A DNA stretch of 64,000 nt from NCBI GenBank assembly GCA_036186865.1, contig AP025054.1, positions 23,266,925 to 23,330,924 of the forward strand. The letters are read 5' to 3'. A program made the position numbers and the translations under genes. The DNA comes from Eustoma russellianum (lineage: Eukaryota; Streptophyta; Magnoliopsida; Gentianales; Gentianaceae). Positions within the stretch are counted from its first letter, which is position 1, and each line of letters begins with the position of its first letter. Shown here one piece after another: positions 1 to 11,568 of this stretch. Below the pieces are notes generated by a model. The model ran no database searches and was not told the DNA's origin. It saw only the letters and a program-made list of their open reading frames with translations.

Positions 1-252
1 TGTACCTGTTGTGTGAGCTTATTTTATTGTGATGTAATAAAATTATCGTGAGAAGCTGTATTTGTGGTTGTGTGGATTTGAACGGTTTGTAATAATATTA
101 TGCGTGTCGTGAGCTTATTTTAAGATGCTTCCGCTATATCGATTACAATTCATGTTGACATGCACATGTATGATATCGACGCCTTAGACTCTATGGAGTA
201 GAGTATGGCGGGTGCACTGAGCCGGAACTCTGGTTTCGGGTGAGGCGCTACA
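1..252 (+). mobile_element. 3' end of the 5' LTR of a Tekay-like Ty3/gypsy element (cut by window edge)
   Basis: Positions 1-252 align without gaps to 8576-8827, the end of the 3' LTR of the same element. I count four substitutions in 252 bp. The copy ends in GCTACA, directly followed by a tRNA-type primer site, so this is the 5' LTR of the element whose internal part runs 253-5282. The rest of this LTR lies left of the window. About 1.6% divergence over a short stretch suggests a geologically recent insertion, but the sample is small. Confidence 0.93.
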
Positions 253-254
253 GT

Positions 255-266
255 TGGTATCAGAGA
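255..266 (+). promoter_or_regulatory. Primer binding site, initiator tRNA-Met type
   Basis: TGGTATCAGAG begins two bases after the LTR end at 252. This is the standard plant LTR-retrotransposon primer site, complementary to the 3' end of initiator tRNA-Met. It fixes the element's orientation as plus. Confidence 0.9.
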
Positions 267-557
267 ATGGCTCTAGATCCACGGCGGGAACAGTAAAGTA
301 AGCATTTAGAAGTTAAGTAATGATCCTAGAACTTAAGATATGATCTTAGACCAAGAGTGATATCCCTAGATTAGAATCCTTAGAATGTTTAGGGATACTT
401 CGATAACATTTAAAAGTTTTGCTTGGATCATTAAGTCCCCAATTAAAAGAAATAATAAAAAAATAAAATAAAATTTAATTTTACAAATTCTGAACTAGCC
501 GGGAAGACAAATTGATTTCATTTGTAAATTATTACTAATGATGCTGCCTTCAATAGG

Positions 558-1722
558 ATGTCTCCACGACCTAGAGGTAGACCGCGCGCTGACAGACCTG
601 CACAGTTACCCCCTCCTCCACCACCACAGATACCCCCACAGATAGGACTGGTTCCACTTTACACTGAGCATGTGCCTCCAACCCCAAAGCAGCAGGGTCA
701 GGGAGATTTTCAGCAGGCTGTTCTGCAAGCTCTGGTACAGATAGGACAGGCGGTAGGTAACAACTGCCACCAGAATCATGCGACACCTCCACCTCCACCG
801 CCACCACATCCACCACAGCATGGTACTCGTTTCTTTTATGGGGAAATGAAGAAAGCCCGCATTCCTAACTTTGAAGGTGGATCTGACCCTGACATAGCCG
901 AGAAATGGCTAAAAGAAGTATAAAATAATTTTGAGCTGATTCAAATACCAGAGGAGATAAAAGCCCAGGTTATCAAGCCTTTTCTGACTGGTGAAGCCGA
1001 TGAATGGTGGACCACTAATTTGCAGCATTTGCCAGCTCCAGTTACTTGGGAACGATTTCTGAGAGAGTTTCGCAAATTCTAAATTCCACCATCAGTTACC
1101 TTGAAGAAAATAGGGATGTTTGAGTCTCTAATGCAGACGTCAGAATGACAGTGGGGGACTATGCCAACCGAATTTACTGCATTGGGAAGATATGTTCCAG
1201 CAATTATGGGAGATGAACAACTGAAAATGATTAAGTTTGAAAGAGGACTGAACCCACGCATTTGCACCTGGATTGTGAATGCCAACCCGAAGGATTTTGG
1301 TGAATTGCTGGATGCCTGTTATCGAGTAGAAAGGGACATCATCAGGCGTGATTCTGACAGCCAGGGCAAAAGGCCCCAAGAGTTTGGAGATGGCCAATCC
1401 AGTAAGTGGACTAAGACTGCTAAAAGAGATGGTGGACGTGCACATCAACCGAATTTTCAGCCACCGAAGCCACAACCTCCCCCACAGGCAGCTGCGATAC
1501 CTAAGTGTGCCACTTGTCAGCGACAGCATAGGGGAGACTGTTTATTGAAGACTGGAGCATGTTTCAATTGTGGAAAGACTGGACACATGATCAGAGATTG
1601 TCCTGAACCCAGGAAGGGACCCCAGAGGGCCGCACCTCAGCAGAGAGATGGCCCAAGGGCCAATGCCAGAGTACATGTGATGACAGATAAGGAGGTTCTG
1701 GAAGCCCCAGACGTTGTGACAG
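558..1722 (+). pseudogene. gag: gag of the Tekay-like element, three in-frame stops
   Basis: Gag makes the capsid and nucleocapsid of the virus-like particle. The ATG at 558 opens a proline-rich N-terminus. The capsid region follows (WWTTNLQ, WERFLREF motifs near 1000-1075), then a CCHC zinc knuckle CFNCGKTGHMIRDC near 1560-1602. The frame is constant from 558 to 1722 but is broken by stops at 921-923 (TAA), 1080-1082 (TAA) and 1146-1148 (TGA), so this copy cannot make Gag. The frame runs on into an intron-like insert (1723-1799) and would stop at 1809-1811 if that insert is not removed. Family assignment rests on the chromodomain and long LTR. Confidence 0.88.
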
Positions 1723-1799
1723 GTCTATTTCATTTTGAAAAGTTTATGATATTATCTGCTTGCTTAGGAATTGCATATTTGAATTATGAATTGCTTCAG
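1723..1799 (+). other. Intron-like insert at the gag/protease junction
   Basis: The coding sequence before it (…DVVTG) and after it (…VILTNNIPSNVLFDSGAS, the protease start) joins in frame if these 77 bases are removed, using GT at 1723 and AG at 1798-1799. The acceptor side TTGCTTCAG is good; the donor GTCTAT is weak. Without removal, the gag frame stops at 1809-1811, just before protease. Compare the second insert at 2643-2711. It could instead be an old insertion that only looks like an intron. Confidence 0.6.
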
Positions 1800-3076
1800 G
1801 TGTTATATTAACGAACAACATACCTTCCAACGTATTATTTGATAGTGGTGCAAGCCATTCCTTTGTATCAAAAAGGTTTGCTAAGAACCTTGGTAGTTGT
1901 CCGACTTGGCTGGATACACCTTATCGCGTTCAAGCAGCTGGTGATCAGATGATCATTTCACAGCATGTATATAAGAATTGCAAGATAGAAATGGGAGGAC
2001 AGAAGTTCGAAGTTACCCTAATTCCTATACAGATTGGGGACTTCGACATTATTCTAGGCATGGATTGGTTGTTCAAACATCATGCATACATTGATTGTCG
2101 TGGTAAACGTGTGATGATTAAGGATCCAATGCGGGAAGAAGTGATTTATCAAGGGAACTCCAAGATGAAAAAGATACCACAAAATATTTATCTGACAGCA
2201 GCAAAAGCGTTTCGATCACTGAAGAAGGGTAGAGAAGGATTCCTTGTGTATGCTCTTGGCAAGGATTCCGAGACCCCATCGATTGACAGTATTCCAGTAG
2301 TCAAGGAGTTCACAGATGTATTTCCAGATGACCTACCAGGCTTGCCTCCGGATAGGGAGATTGAATTTGAGATTAATGTCGTTCCAGGAGCTGAACCAAT
2401 CTCAAAGGCACCGTATAGAATGGCCCCAGCTGAATTAAAGGAATTGAAATCACAGTTGCAAGAGTTGATAGATAAGAAGTTCATACGGCCAAGTGTATCA
2501 CCATAGGGGAGCTCCGGTGTTGTTCGTTAAGAAGAAGGATGGCAGCATGCGACTCTGCATCGATTACCGAGAGCTGAATAAGATCACTATCAAAAATAGA
2601 TATCCACTGCCTCGAATTGACGATTTGTTTGATCAATTAAGGGTAAGTAATTTAAATAATTAAATAACAAATATATAACTGTTATAAAAATCAATATAAT
2701 CTTTCGTACAGGGTGCTAAAGTGTTCAGCAAGATTAACCTTCGCTCTGGTTACCATCAGTTAAAGATCAAGTCGGAAGATATCGCTAAGACTGCCTTTCG
2801 TACAAGATATGGACATTACGAGTTCTTAGTGATGCCATTTGGACTGACCAACTGCACCCGCAGCATTCATGGATTTGATGAACACAGTATTTCAGGAATC
2901 AGTTGGATAAGTTCGTGGTGGTATTTATTGACGATATTCTGATATACTCACCGGATGAGGAGACCCATGCATAGCATCTAAGAATAACACTGAATGTACT
3001 AAGAAAGAAGCAGCTATATGCTAAATTCAGCAAGTGCGAATTTTGGCTCCATAGTGTTGCATTTTAGGGTCATGTT
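1800..3076 (+). pseudogene. pol: Protease and reverse transcriptase of the Tekay-like element
   Basis: The aspartic protease site FDSGASHSF lies near 1839-1865, followed by GMDWLFKHHAYIDC. Reverse transcriptase begins near 2290 (FTDVFPDDLPGLPP) and holds the blocks VLFVKKKDGSMRLCIDYRELNK (2518-2585), YHQLKI and FLVMPFGLTN. The catalytic FIDDIL motif is present near 2925-2940 but in a shifted frame. One extra base near 2504 puts a stop in front of the WGAP block, and another shift follows FGLTN near 2850. Once the intron-like insert 2643-2711 is removed, the RT blocks are contiguous. The copy is not functional. Confidence 0.88.
2643..2711 (+). other. Intron-like insert within reverse transcriptase
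   Basis: A 69-bp AT-rich insert splits the conserved RT block between DDLFDQLR and GAKVFSKINLRSGYHQ. It starts with a consensus donor GTAAGT (2643-2648) and ends TTTCGTACAG (2702-2711). Removing it restores the uninterrupted RT reading frame. It contains an in-frame TAA, so it cannot be read through. The size is at the lower end for plant spliceosomal introns. Confidence 0.72.
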
Positions 3077-3718
3077 GTGTCTAAGGATGGTATCTCAGTA
3101 GACCCGAAAAAGATTGAAGCTATTACGGAATGGCCGAGACCGACAAATGTGACTGAGGTCAGGAGTTTCTTAGGACTTGCAGGTTATTATCGGAAGTTTG
3201 TTGAGGGATTCTCACGGATTGCAGTTCCATTAACTCGATTGACGCAGAAAAAGACGCGATATGATTGGACTTCTGATTGTGAACAAAGTTTCACCGAACT
3301 TAAGAAGAAATTGACATCGGCACCGGTATTAGCACAACCAAATTCAGGAGAGGGATTCGTGGTATATAGTGACGCTTCGAAGAATGGACTAGGTTGTGTA
3401 TTAATGCAGAAAGAACAAGTAATTGCATATGCATCAAGACAGTTGAGACCCTATGAACAGAATTATCCCACCCATGATCTGGAATTGGCGGCAGTTGTAT
3501 TTGCGCTTAAGATATGGAGACATTATTTATATGGAGAGAAATGCGAAATCTACATGGATCACAACAGTTTAAAATATCTTTTCACCCAAAAGGAACTAAA
3601 TATGAGACAGCGAAGATGGTTGGAGTTGATGAAAGACTATGATCTCGCTATCCATTATCATCCGGGTAAGGCGAATAAGGTAGCAGATGCATTGAGTAGG
3701 AAGTCCAAGTCATGCTAG
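3077..3718 (+). pseudogene. pol: RNase H domain of Tekay-like pol
   Basis: This stretch is open for 213 codons. It begins with the RT connection (FLGLAGYYRKFVEGFSRIA) and continues into RNase H, with YSDASKNGLGCVLMQ holding the first catalytic Asp, then ELAAVVFALKIWRHYLYG and the final block YHPGKANKVADALSRK. RNase H degrades the RNA strand during reverse transcription. A TAG at 3716-3718 separates it from integrase, where the family normally stays open. Confidence 0.9.
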
Positions 3719-3959
3719 GCAGACGCCTCTAGAGAGAGAGATAGCTGAATTTGGATTGGATGTGGTTGACTCGACTGCAAATATTCTGGCTAAATTGATG
3801 ATCACTCCCACTTTAATTGACAGGATTAAGAGGCGCAAAAGAGTGATTCCGAGTTAGTGAACATTGTCAAGCAGTTTGAAGAACGACCAGTAAAGGATTT
3901 TCAGTTGCATAATGATGGCAGTCTTTGGTTCAAAAAGAGATTGTGTGTGCCCAACATTG

Positions 3960-5057
3960 ATGGAATTAAAAGAGAGATCATGACGGAAGAACACACCTCG
4001 TGATTATCTATACATCCGGGAGCAACAAAGATGTACCAGGATCTTAAAAGAAATTATTGGTGGAACGGCATGAAGCGACACATTGCGGAGTTTGTGGAGA
4101 GATGTCACACTTGTCAACAAGTTAAAGCAGAACATCAGAGGCCGGCAGGACTATTACAAGCCATTAGAGATTCCGGAGTGGAAATGGGAGCATATTACGA
4201 TGGACTTTGTTACCGGACTCCCTAAGACTCGCAATGGTAATGATACGATTTGGATAATCGTGGATCGTCTCACTAAATCGGCACATTTCTTATCCATGTC
4301 AATCCAGACATCCATAGAAAAGCTGGTCAGTATGTATATGAATGAGATAGTCAGCCTACATGGAACACCTGTCAGTATCGTGTGCGATAGAGATCCACGT
4401 TTTACTTCGCGATTTTGGAAAGCTTACCAAAATGCCATGGGTACCGAACTCCGGATGAGTACAGCATTCCATCCGCAGACCGATGGACAGTCAGAACGTA
4501 CCATACAAACATTGGAAGATATGCTACGCGCTTGCACTTTGGATTTCAAGGTTAGCTGGGACAAATCAGTGAAGTTAATTGAGTTCTCTTACAATAACAG
4601 CTATCACAGTTCTATTGGTATGGCACCTTTTGAAGCATTGTATGGAAGGAAGTGTCGATCTCCATTATATTGGGATGAAGTTGGCGAGAGAACTATTATG
4701 GGTCCGGAACTGGTGGAGCAGACTCTGGAAAAGATCAAGGTGATACGTGATAGATTGAAAGCTGCTCAAGATCGTAGCAAAAGCTGGGCTGATACAAAGA
4801 GACGACCGATTGAGTTTGAAGTAGGCGAGAAAGTATATTTGCGAGTTTCACCGACCAAAGGCGTGAGTAGATTTGGGATTAAAGGGAAACTGAGCCCTAG
4901 ATTTATTGGCCCTTATGAAATACTAGAAAAAGTTGGAGCTGTTGCATACCGGTTGGCCTTACCTCCTACCTTATCCCAGGTACATAATGTGTTTCACGTA
5001 TCTCAGTTACACAATATGTACATGATCCGGATCATATACTGGAGTAGCAACCTGTAA
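3960..5057 (+). pseudogene. pol: Integrase of the Tekay-like element
   Basis: The N-terminal zinc-binding region (C-x2-C as CHTCQQVKAEHQ near 4103-4138) is followed by the DDE core: MDFVTGLPKT (first Asp, near 4202), CDRDPRFTSRFWKA (second Asp, near 4384-4425) and QTDGQSERTIQTLEDMLRA (Glu, near 4475-4530). The GPYEI and HNVFHVSQL blocks close the domain. The zinc-finger part and the core are in different frames around 4150-4200. A missing base near 5012 shifts the frame just after HVSQL, so the ORF stops at 5057 and loses its natural chromodomain tail. Confidence 0.9.
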
Positions 5058-5239
5058 CTATTAAAGACGATGTTACGCATGAAGAAGTTCCCATACGGAT
5101 AGTGGACCGTAAGGAGCAAGTGTTGAGGAGACGGACAATTCCATTTGTGAAAGTACAGTGGAGTAATCATACTGAGTGGGAAGCGACTTGGGAACCGGAG
5201 CAGCAAATGCAGAAGCAATGTCCCCAACTGTTCGTATGA
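5041..5239 (+). pseudogene. pol: Chromodomain at the integrase C-terminus, out of frame
   Basis: In the frame ending with TGA at 5237-5239 the sequence reads IRIVDRKEQVLRRRTIP, then FVKVQWSNHTEWEATWEPE. This is the chromodomain that directs integration of chromoviruses to modified histones. Together with the 3.5 kb LTR it points to the Tekay (Del) branch. It is separated from integrase by the frameshift near 5012. The phrase just downstream encoding FRGRN-type sequence (5250-5268) is also typical of the end of this pol. Confidence 0.85.
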
Positions 5240-5269
5240 GGTACGTAAGTTTCGAGGACGAAACTTTTT

Positions 5270-5282
5270 ATAAGGGGGAGAA
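5270..5282 (+). promoter_or_regulatory. Polypurine tract
   Basis: AAGGGGGAGAA ends immediately before the TGTTACAACCC start of the 3' LTR at 5283. It primes plus-strand DNA synthesis and confirms plus orientation. Confidence 0.9.
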
Positions 5283-6258
5283 TGTTACAACCCGGAAATT
5301 CGTTATGTCGTAATGACTTCCAATACCGTGAATATAATTTCGTAGGTGTACGATTCATAAAACTAGATTTGTATACCAAATACGTTAGCAAAAAAATATC
5401 ACAAACGTTTGAGTCTATACAATAAGAACCCAACTAAATTAGTTAGTAACAACTTCTACTATTAGGATAAATTAAATCAAAAAGAAATACATGACACAAC
5501 AATTTTATACCACATTAAATAAAAGAAAAACAAATATATATACATACAAAGTAAAAGAAAAGGAAAAAGAAAAAGAAAAGTGAAGACAAACTTGTCTTAC
5601 ACTTAGATTAAAATAATAGCATGCTCAAGAATCTCATCCTAACCCATCCCTCCACCCCATGCTTGTCAAAAGCTTGTCTCCCACCCCATTTTCCCCCACT
5701 CTTTGACCGGCCCCCTTAGGAAAAAATGTAAGAAAATAATTCTCCTTTAANNNNNNNNNNAGATTTTCTTCTCCTTTCTTCACACCAACATCACTCAAAT
5801 CAAGTACCATAAACACTCCATCAACTAAGAAAGATTCAAGAAGGTTGTAGCATCTAGAACCAAAGGCAACCAAGGTAAGAACTTTATAATGTTTAAGTTT
5901 GATTCTTCCATATATTTAGTTGCTCGCTAACCCTTCTTTTAAACCCTAAAAACCGTGTATACTAGGAAGGAAGGAAGAAGAACTCTCTTCCAAACCAAGT
6001 GAAGGAACCATCATCTAAGTGTAAGAAAAGTGAACCAAGGCAAGTACTCTTCCTAGATCCTTCATGGTTTTACAAATACTAAGCATTTATGTTCATATCA
6101 AAGTTGGATCATCATGTAGTATGTTCAAGATTTCTTTTCAAGAAAGTATAGATCTATATTTGAGTAATAAGTATATACATATATACACTATATATACACG
6201 CACACTATGTACATATATATACATTATATATAAACACGCTTATATATATATGTTATAA

Positions 6259-6266
6259 AGTATGTA

Positions 6267-6302
<36 letters not shown>

Positions 6303-6422
6303 TATATAAGTGTATAGATCTTCATATGTATATATCTACGGATCTTCATATACATGTATATATATATATGTAGGCAAAGATGTGTAGATGCATATAAATA
6401 AATATACTAGTTTGTATGAAAG

Positions 6423-6503
<81 letters not shown>

Positions 6504-6506
6504 GGT
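6259..6506. repeat. TA and CA microsatellites in the LTR
   Basis: (TA)n at about 6270-6300, (CA)n at about 6423-6472 running straight into (TA)n at about 6472-6501. The open reading frames seen on both strands here are repeat artefacts. Confidence 0.95.
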
Positions 6507-6689
6507 TTGTGAATATGTAAAGGGAGAAAATGAACACGTATTGGTGTATTATGTTTTATGTATTATGCACCTATGTATTATTTATATATATTTCGGTTTT
6601 TATGTTATATTGTGATTATGAATAATTTTTATTTGTATTATGTACACATAAGTATACTATATACATTAAATATGACTATTGATATTTAA

Positions 6690-6853
6690 AATGATTTATA
6701 CATGTATATACTATGTATATACATTCGGCCTTTAGGCCTTGGTGACAAAATGATTTCATTATATTTTTTTACAAGTATATATGTATATATGATGAATATG
6801 TTAAGATATGAAAATGAATAAGTTTTGGATATTATATAATATAGCATAAAATG

Positions 6854-6900
<47 letters not shown>

Positions 6901-7205
6901 ATGCATATATGTTCGGCCTTTAGGCTTGGTGACAAAATGATTTTATTATATTTTTATACAAGTATATATGTATATATGATGAATATGTTAAGTTATGAAA
7001 GTAAGTTAAGTATGTAAATTGAAAATGAATAAGTTTTGGATATTATATAATATAGCATAAAATGATTTATATATATATATATACCATGTATATATATTCG
7101 GCCTTTAGGCTTGGTGACAAAATGATTTTATTATATTTTTATACAAGTATATATGTATATATGATGAATATGTTAAGTTATGCAAGTAAGTTAAGTATGT
7201 AAATT
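6690..7205. repeat. Tandem units of about 210 bp in the Tekay LTR
   Basis: The sequence containing TTCGGCCTTTAGGC, TTGGTGACAAAATGATTT and ACAAGTATATATGTATATATGATGAATATGTTAAG occurs three times (starting near 6724, 6912 and 7098), separated by (TA)n of differing length. The first unit lacks the GTAAGTTAAGTATGTAAATTG part. These are LTR-internal duplications. Confidence 0.85.
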
Positions 7206-8827
7206 ATGTTATGAAAAGTATGAAACATAAATAGGTCATATTTATGTATGGGTAATTATAAGAATACTAACTTTTACAATGTATGTACATGATATGTTAC
7301 ATGTTATATTTATACTAACATAGATAGGTTATGATAAAATGTAAGTTATGAAATCTTAGATGAAATGTAAAGAAATTAGAAATTTCCATGATGTAGGCAT
7401 TTAAGTTATGAATTATGAAATGTATGTGTGGAATAGAAGTTACCAAATTATTGTGTGATGACAATGGAAAAAGGGGGCTGTTTTAGTGTGATAGACGAAT
7501 GGTATTTATTTGGAGGTGAAAATGGTATTTTCTTTAAGTTGTGATACGTAGAAGGAAATTAAGTAAGTGATGACATTACAAAATGTAGAATGATCAAAGT
7601 ACCTTCATATAACCGAGTCTCGTGTTGCATGAAATCAAAGTGTTTTTAAATCACATGTTTAAAGTTCATATGAATAGGAATAATAAACACGAGAAGGATG
7701 ATTCCAATGACCCATGTTATGTTATGATCATGTTATGTTATGTTATGTTGTAGCGCTGTCCTGACATCGGGACTGGAGTGGTAGGTGTCAGGGGCCCATA
7801 TTCACGTTACGGCTGAGTGTAACATCGGGTCTGGGACACGGGATCTCAGTCATAATGCATCACCGTTAGCACATGTACCTATGTTCATGATGTTATGTTG
7901 TACATGTACTATATGGGGAATCATTCGGTATGTCGTGCGTTATTATTCTTATGAAAAGTGCTATAGCCAATGATGTAAATGTTATGTCTTCATGTTGTGA
8001 AAATGTCATGTTATACAAGTTATGAATATGTCACGTTATACAAGTTATGAAAATCATGTCATGATTACGAAAAGTTATGTTTACGAAAAGTCATGTTTTA
8101 TGCATCATGTTATGATCATGTCCCTTAGGTGAGGATTAGAATATTTGTACGATCATTATGCCTTAAGACAATTAAGGAAGATCATGCATATAGACGTGAT
8201 GAATGTAAGTTATGACCTTAGCATAAGATGGTTTAGTATTCAAGTATGGAAAGTACGCTAAGGTTATGCTGAGGAAGAATGATATGATCTCTCAGATATG
8301 ATGCAAAATTTTATGTTCTGTATTATCCTTATATATAATGCTGTCATTTGTGAATGGAGATGTAATTATGTATATTGTTACTTTATTACTACTTGTCTTC
8401 CCATGTATGATCCACATGAAGTATCTATAAAGAATACTTGCTGAGCGATTAAAAGATGGTGGTTATCGCTCATACTTGCCTCTTAACATTTCAGAGAATA
8501 GGGACCCTGATGCCGTGTTCATTGAGGAGGAACCCCAGATAGAGTATCTGTGAGCGAAGATGTAGGCTGAAGCTATGTACCTGTTGTGTGAGCTTATTTT
8601 ATTGTGATGTAATAAAATTATCGTGAGAAGCTGTATTTGTGGTTGTGTGGATTTGAACGGTTTGTAATAATATTATGCGTGTCGTGAGCTTATTTTAAGA
8701 TGCTTCCGCTATATCGATTACAATTCATGTTGACATGCACATGTATGGTATCGACGCCTTATACTCTATGGAGTAGAGTATGGCGGGTGCACTGAGCCGG
8801 AACTCTGGTTTCGGGCGGGGCGCTACA

Positions 8828-9037
8828 ATAAGTATAGCGCAAAATCCAGTACATCATAATAGGACCAAACATATAGAAGTGAGGCATCACTTCATAAGAG
8901 ATTGCATCCAAAAAGGATTGGTAAGCATTGAGTTTGTTCCAACAAATGACCAACTGGCGGATATCTTTACCAAATCCCTTCCCACTGAGACATTCGAATC
9001 AATTAGAACAAGATTAGGGATGATAAACCAAGGATAG
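8828..9037 (+). pseudogene. pol: C-terminal RNase H tail of a SIRE-like copia pol, cut by the Tekay insertion
   Basis: The reading frame SIAQNPVHHNRTKHIEVRHH followed by FTKSLPTETFESIRTRLGMI and a TAG (9035-9037) is the conserved end of a Ty1/copia RNase H. It begins abruptly at the Tekay LTR end (8827), so the Tekay element inserted into this gene; the upstream part must lie left of the window. The downstream env-like ORF and LTR on the same strand place it in the SIRE (Maximus) lineage. Confidence 0.88.
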
Positions 9038-9400
9038 AAGGTTAAAAAGGTCAAAAAATACAGATTCCTTCATACATTGATCGATCTATGTAGCAGTCTC
9101 AGAGACTGCTGTAAAACAAGACATCGATCGATCTATGTCTAGGACATCGATCGATCGAAGTTCCAGACATCAATCGATCGATGTCAGCGGGACAGGGTTT
9201 ATGAAAACTGCGAAAACCCTCATTTCTTCATTTCTAACCTTCGAACCCTAACATTCCTCCTGCGAAAAACATCCAGATTTCGACCCCAATCTCAAATCTT
9301 TCTCTCAAGATCAATCTTTTCATTAATCCTACCCAAATCCACATCTATTTTCAAGTTCCAATCAATCCATCCACCATTTTCGTGCCTTAATCTTCTTCTC
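9038..9400 (+). repeat. Pol-env spacer with palindromic CGATCGAT units
   Basis: Between pol and the env-like ORF there are at least four units related to the 20-bp palindrome GACATCGATCGATCGATGTC (near 9076-9091, 9120-9139, 9143-9162 and 9166-9185) and one separate hairpin, AGCAGTCTC-A-GAGACTGCT (9091-9109). The same palindrome recurs in the LTR at 11719-11998. The rest is an untranslated leader to the ATG at 9401. Confidence 0.8.
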
Positions 9401-10864
9401 ATGGCCCCAAGAACGAAAAATCATCCCAAGAGGAAGAGAACATCTCAAGCACAAAATCAACCACATATTCCAACGGGTTCTACAACAACAGGACTAAGGA
9501 AGCAACCAGAGCCATCCCAAGAACATCTACTCCGTGAGGTTAGAGAAAGCCTTGGTATTCGAAATTTCCCTTGGCTTAAAACTGGCGAATATGAGAATGC
9601 ACTGGCTGCACCTCTAGGTTCAGGTATATTCACTCACATCTCTCTTAGAGCTCAATTATTATTTGAAGAATGGGAAAGTAGCAAGAGATCCACTATTCCA
9701 TCGAAATTGCTCAAAATTGAGGACATTTTGAGCAGTGAGGAATTGAAACCAATCATTGATTGGTTGTATGCTCAAAAATAGATGTTTCTTTGGGATTTTT
9801 CTGAAATGAGTTCAATGTCTACTCGTTATACACGGATGTTTTATGCAAATCTTTGGATTGACTATCTAAATGGAAAGCCGTTTTCTCTAAATTCGGTTAT
9901 TGATGGTCAAGTAGTTTCATTTCACACCAAACAGATTAATGAAATTCTTGGTGCACCTGATGAGGGAGTCCAAGATTTCGATCCTTGGAAGTGGGATTTT
10001 TACAAATACCAAGTGACCGAGGATGAAGTAAAAACCTTTCTTGGATTCCACCCTACGAAAAACACAAATAACATGCCTTTGGTTTATCGAGTTTTGCTTG
10101 CCATAGTTACTTTCTGTGTAAATGGAAAATCAGCAAAACTACCGAGCAACCTAGACTTTTATATTACCTACCGTATAGCCATGAGGGAACAAGTAAACTT
10201 TGGGGAAGTTTTCTTTGAAAATGTGTTGGAGGCAGTTACCAAGAAATCAAAAGCACTTCCTTACAGTAATCTGATATATAGATTGTTGCGAAAGGTCGAT
10301 ATAGTGTTGGATGATGAGTATGAAGAGTCTATTACTAATAAGGATTATTACACAAAGTTTAACATCCAGTAAATTCTTAAGTCAAGGAAGGAAGCGCAAC
10401 GACGGGGTGGTACTCATGACTCTGAGGAAGATGAAGCTGAAAATGAGCCGGTATTGCCTACACATCCTACTGAGCCAACCGTTGAACCCCAACCTAACCC
10501 TCAAAGTCCTACCTCCCGAATAGACAAAGGAAAAGCTCCAATGGAGGAAGACAGTGACTCCGGGGATGAATTCAATGTTGAAGCTGAGATTGATGACATC
10601 CAACGTACTCTTGGTCAATGGGGAGAAGAATTGACAAAAGGGACTGTTCGTACAGATGATCTAGAGAAAGACTATAAGACACTCCAGGACCGTGTTAAAA
10701 CATTAGAAACAAAGGTGGACACTCAAGTCACAACACTACAAACAGAACTGGACGTGCAAAAGACCAAGTACCAAAAGTTGAAAACAAGCTCAAAGCGGCT
10801 CTTTCAGGATTGTGTTTTTCTTCCGATGAGGAATAGTTCTTTATGGTTCCCCATTCCCTCGTAG
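9401..10864 (+). pseudogene. Env-like ORF of the SIRE-like element, two in-frame stops
   Basis: One constant frame runs from the ATG at 9401 to the stop at 10862-10864 (487 codons), broken by TAG at 9779-9781 and TAA at 10370-10372. The N-terminus is basic (MAPRTKNHPKRKRTS). The centre has WKWDFYKYQVTEDEVKTFLGF, typical of plant transposon-associated env-like proteins. After a Pro- and Glu-rich linker the C-terminus (about residues 395-460) is rich in heptad-like Leu/Lys/Glu and probably forms a coiled coil. SIRE elements are known for such an ORF after pol. I see no clear membrane segment, so calling it a true envelope would be wrong. Confidence 0.65.
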
Positions 10865-11568
10865 TTATGCATAGCTTTGCAAGTTTTAGTTTACGTATTA
10901 TCTCAAAACTTGACATTTCTTAATGGTATTTATCCTTTATTTTTTTTCTCTTATGTTTTGATGCTTTCAAAAAGGGGGAGAAGTATTTGCAATTGTTGGC
11001 ATGATTAGGGCTTTAGCATGTTTGGGCATTGGATTTTCGCATGATTGTTTGGGCATTGGATTTGCTATATTTGGCATTGTTGGTTAAACATTGCATGATT
11101 TAGTCTTGGCATGTTATAGCTTGGTATCCCCATGTCTCATCTTGATATGATATTTTTTTCATCACATAACTTAGCTTGAGAAGGTTGAATTTGGTATAGC
11201 ATGACATGAAGTTTGCCTTGATATGTTGGTTTGGTATAATTTTGGCATGTTCTTAGTATGACTTGATATGATTTTTTGGTATAGTTTTGGCATGGCATGG
11301 TTTGGCATATTAAGTTAGCTATATTGTCTTAAGTTGGTAATATGCATAACATGTTAGCTTTGAGAAGTTGGATGTGGCATGACATAGCATGAAGTTTCTT
11401 GGCATGATATCTTACATATTGAAATGATGAAGATGTGAAACTTGATGCATGGGTTGAGGGGGAGCATAAACAAAGGGGGAGTTGTAAAATATCAAGTATA
11501 GTTGAAAATGTACCATGTAAAAACATCTTTTGAATCATGGTTTTGAAATCATCAAAAAGGGGGAGGTT
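10865..11568 (+). other. 3' untranslated region and polypurine tract of the SIRE-like element
   Basis: There is no coding sequence. The region is rich in TTGGCATG-type words and has repeated purine runs (AAAAAGGGGGAGAAG near 10969, GGGGGAGC near 11459, AAAGGGGGAG near 11475). The last, AAAAAGGGGGAGG at 11556-11567, directly precedes the LTR and is the functional polypurine tract. Confidence 0.75.

Larger units (their letters stand above)
5283..8827 (+). mobile_element. 3' LTR of the Tekay-like element (3545 bp)
   Basis: It starts TGTTACAACCC after the polypurine tract and ends GGCGCTACA at 8827, matching the 5' LTR end at 252. The length of about 3.5 kb is usual for Tekay/Del elements. It is AT-rich and carries microsatellites, a tandem array of about 210 bp units, and a 10-base assembly gap (N at 5751-5760). 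The first five bases beyond it are ATAAG; the matching 5' target copy lies outside the window. Confidence 0.92.

Noticed and set aside
6346..6615. ORFs on both strands over CA/TA microsatellites
   Set aside because: Simple repeats without stops, not genes. The same holds for 45307-45573 and 51868-52101.
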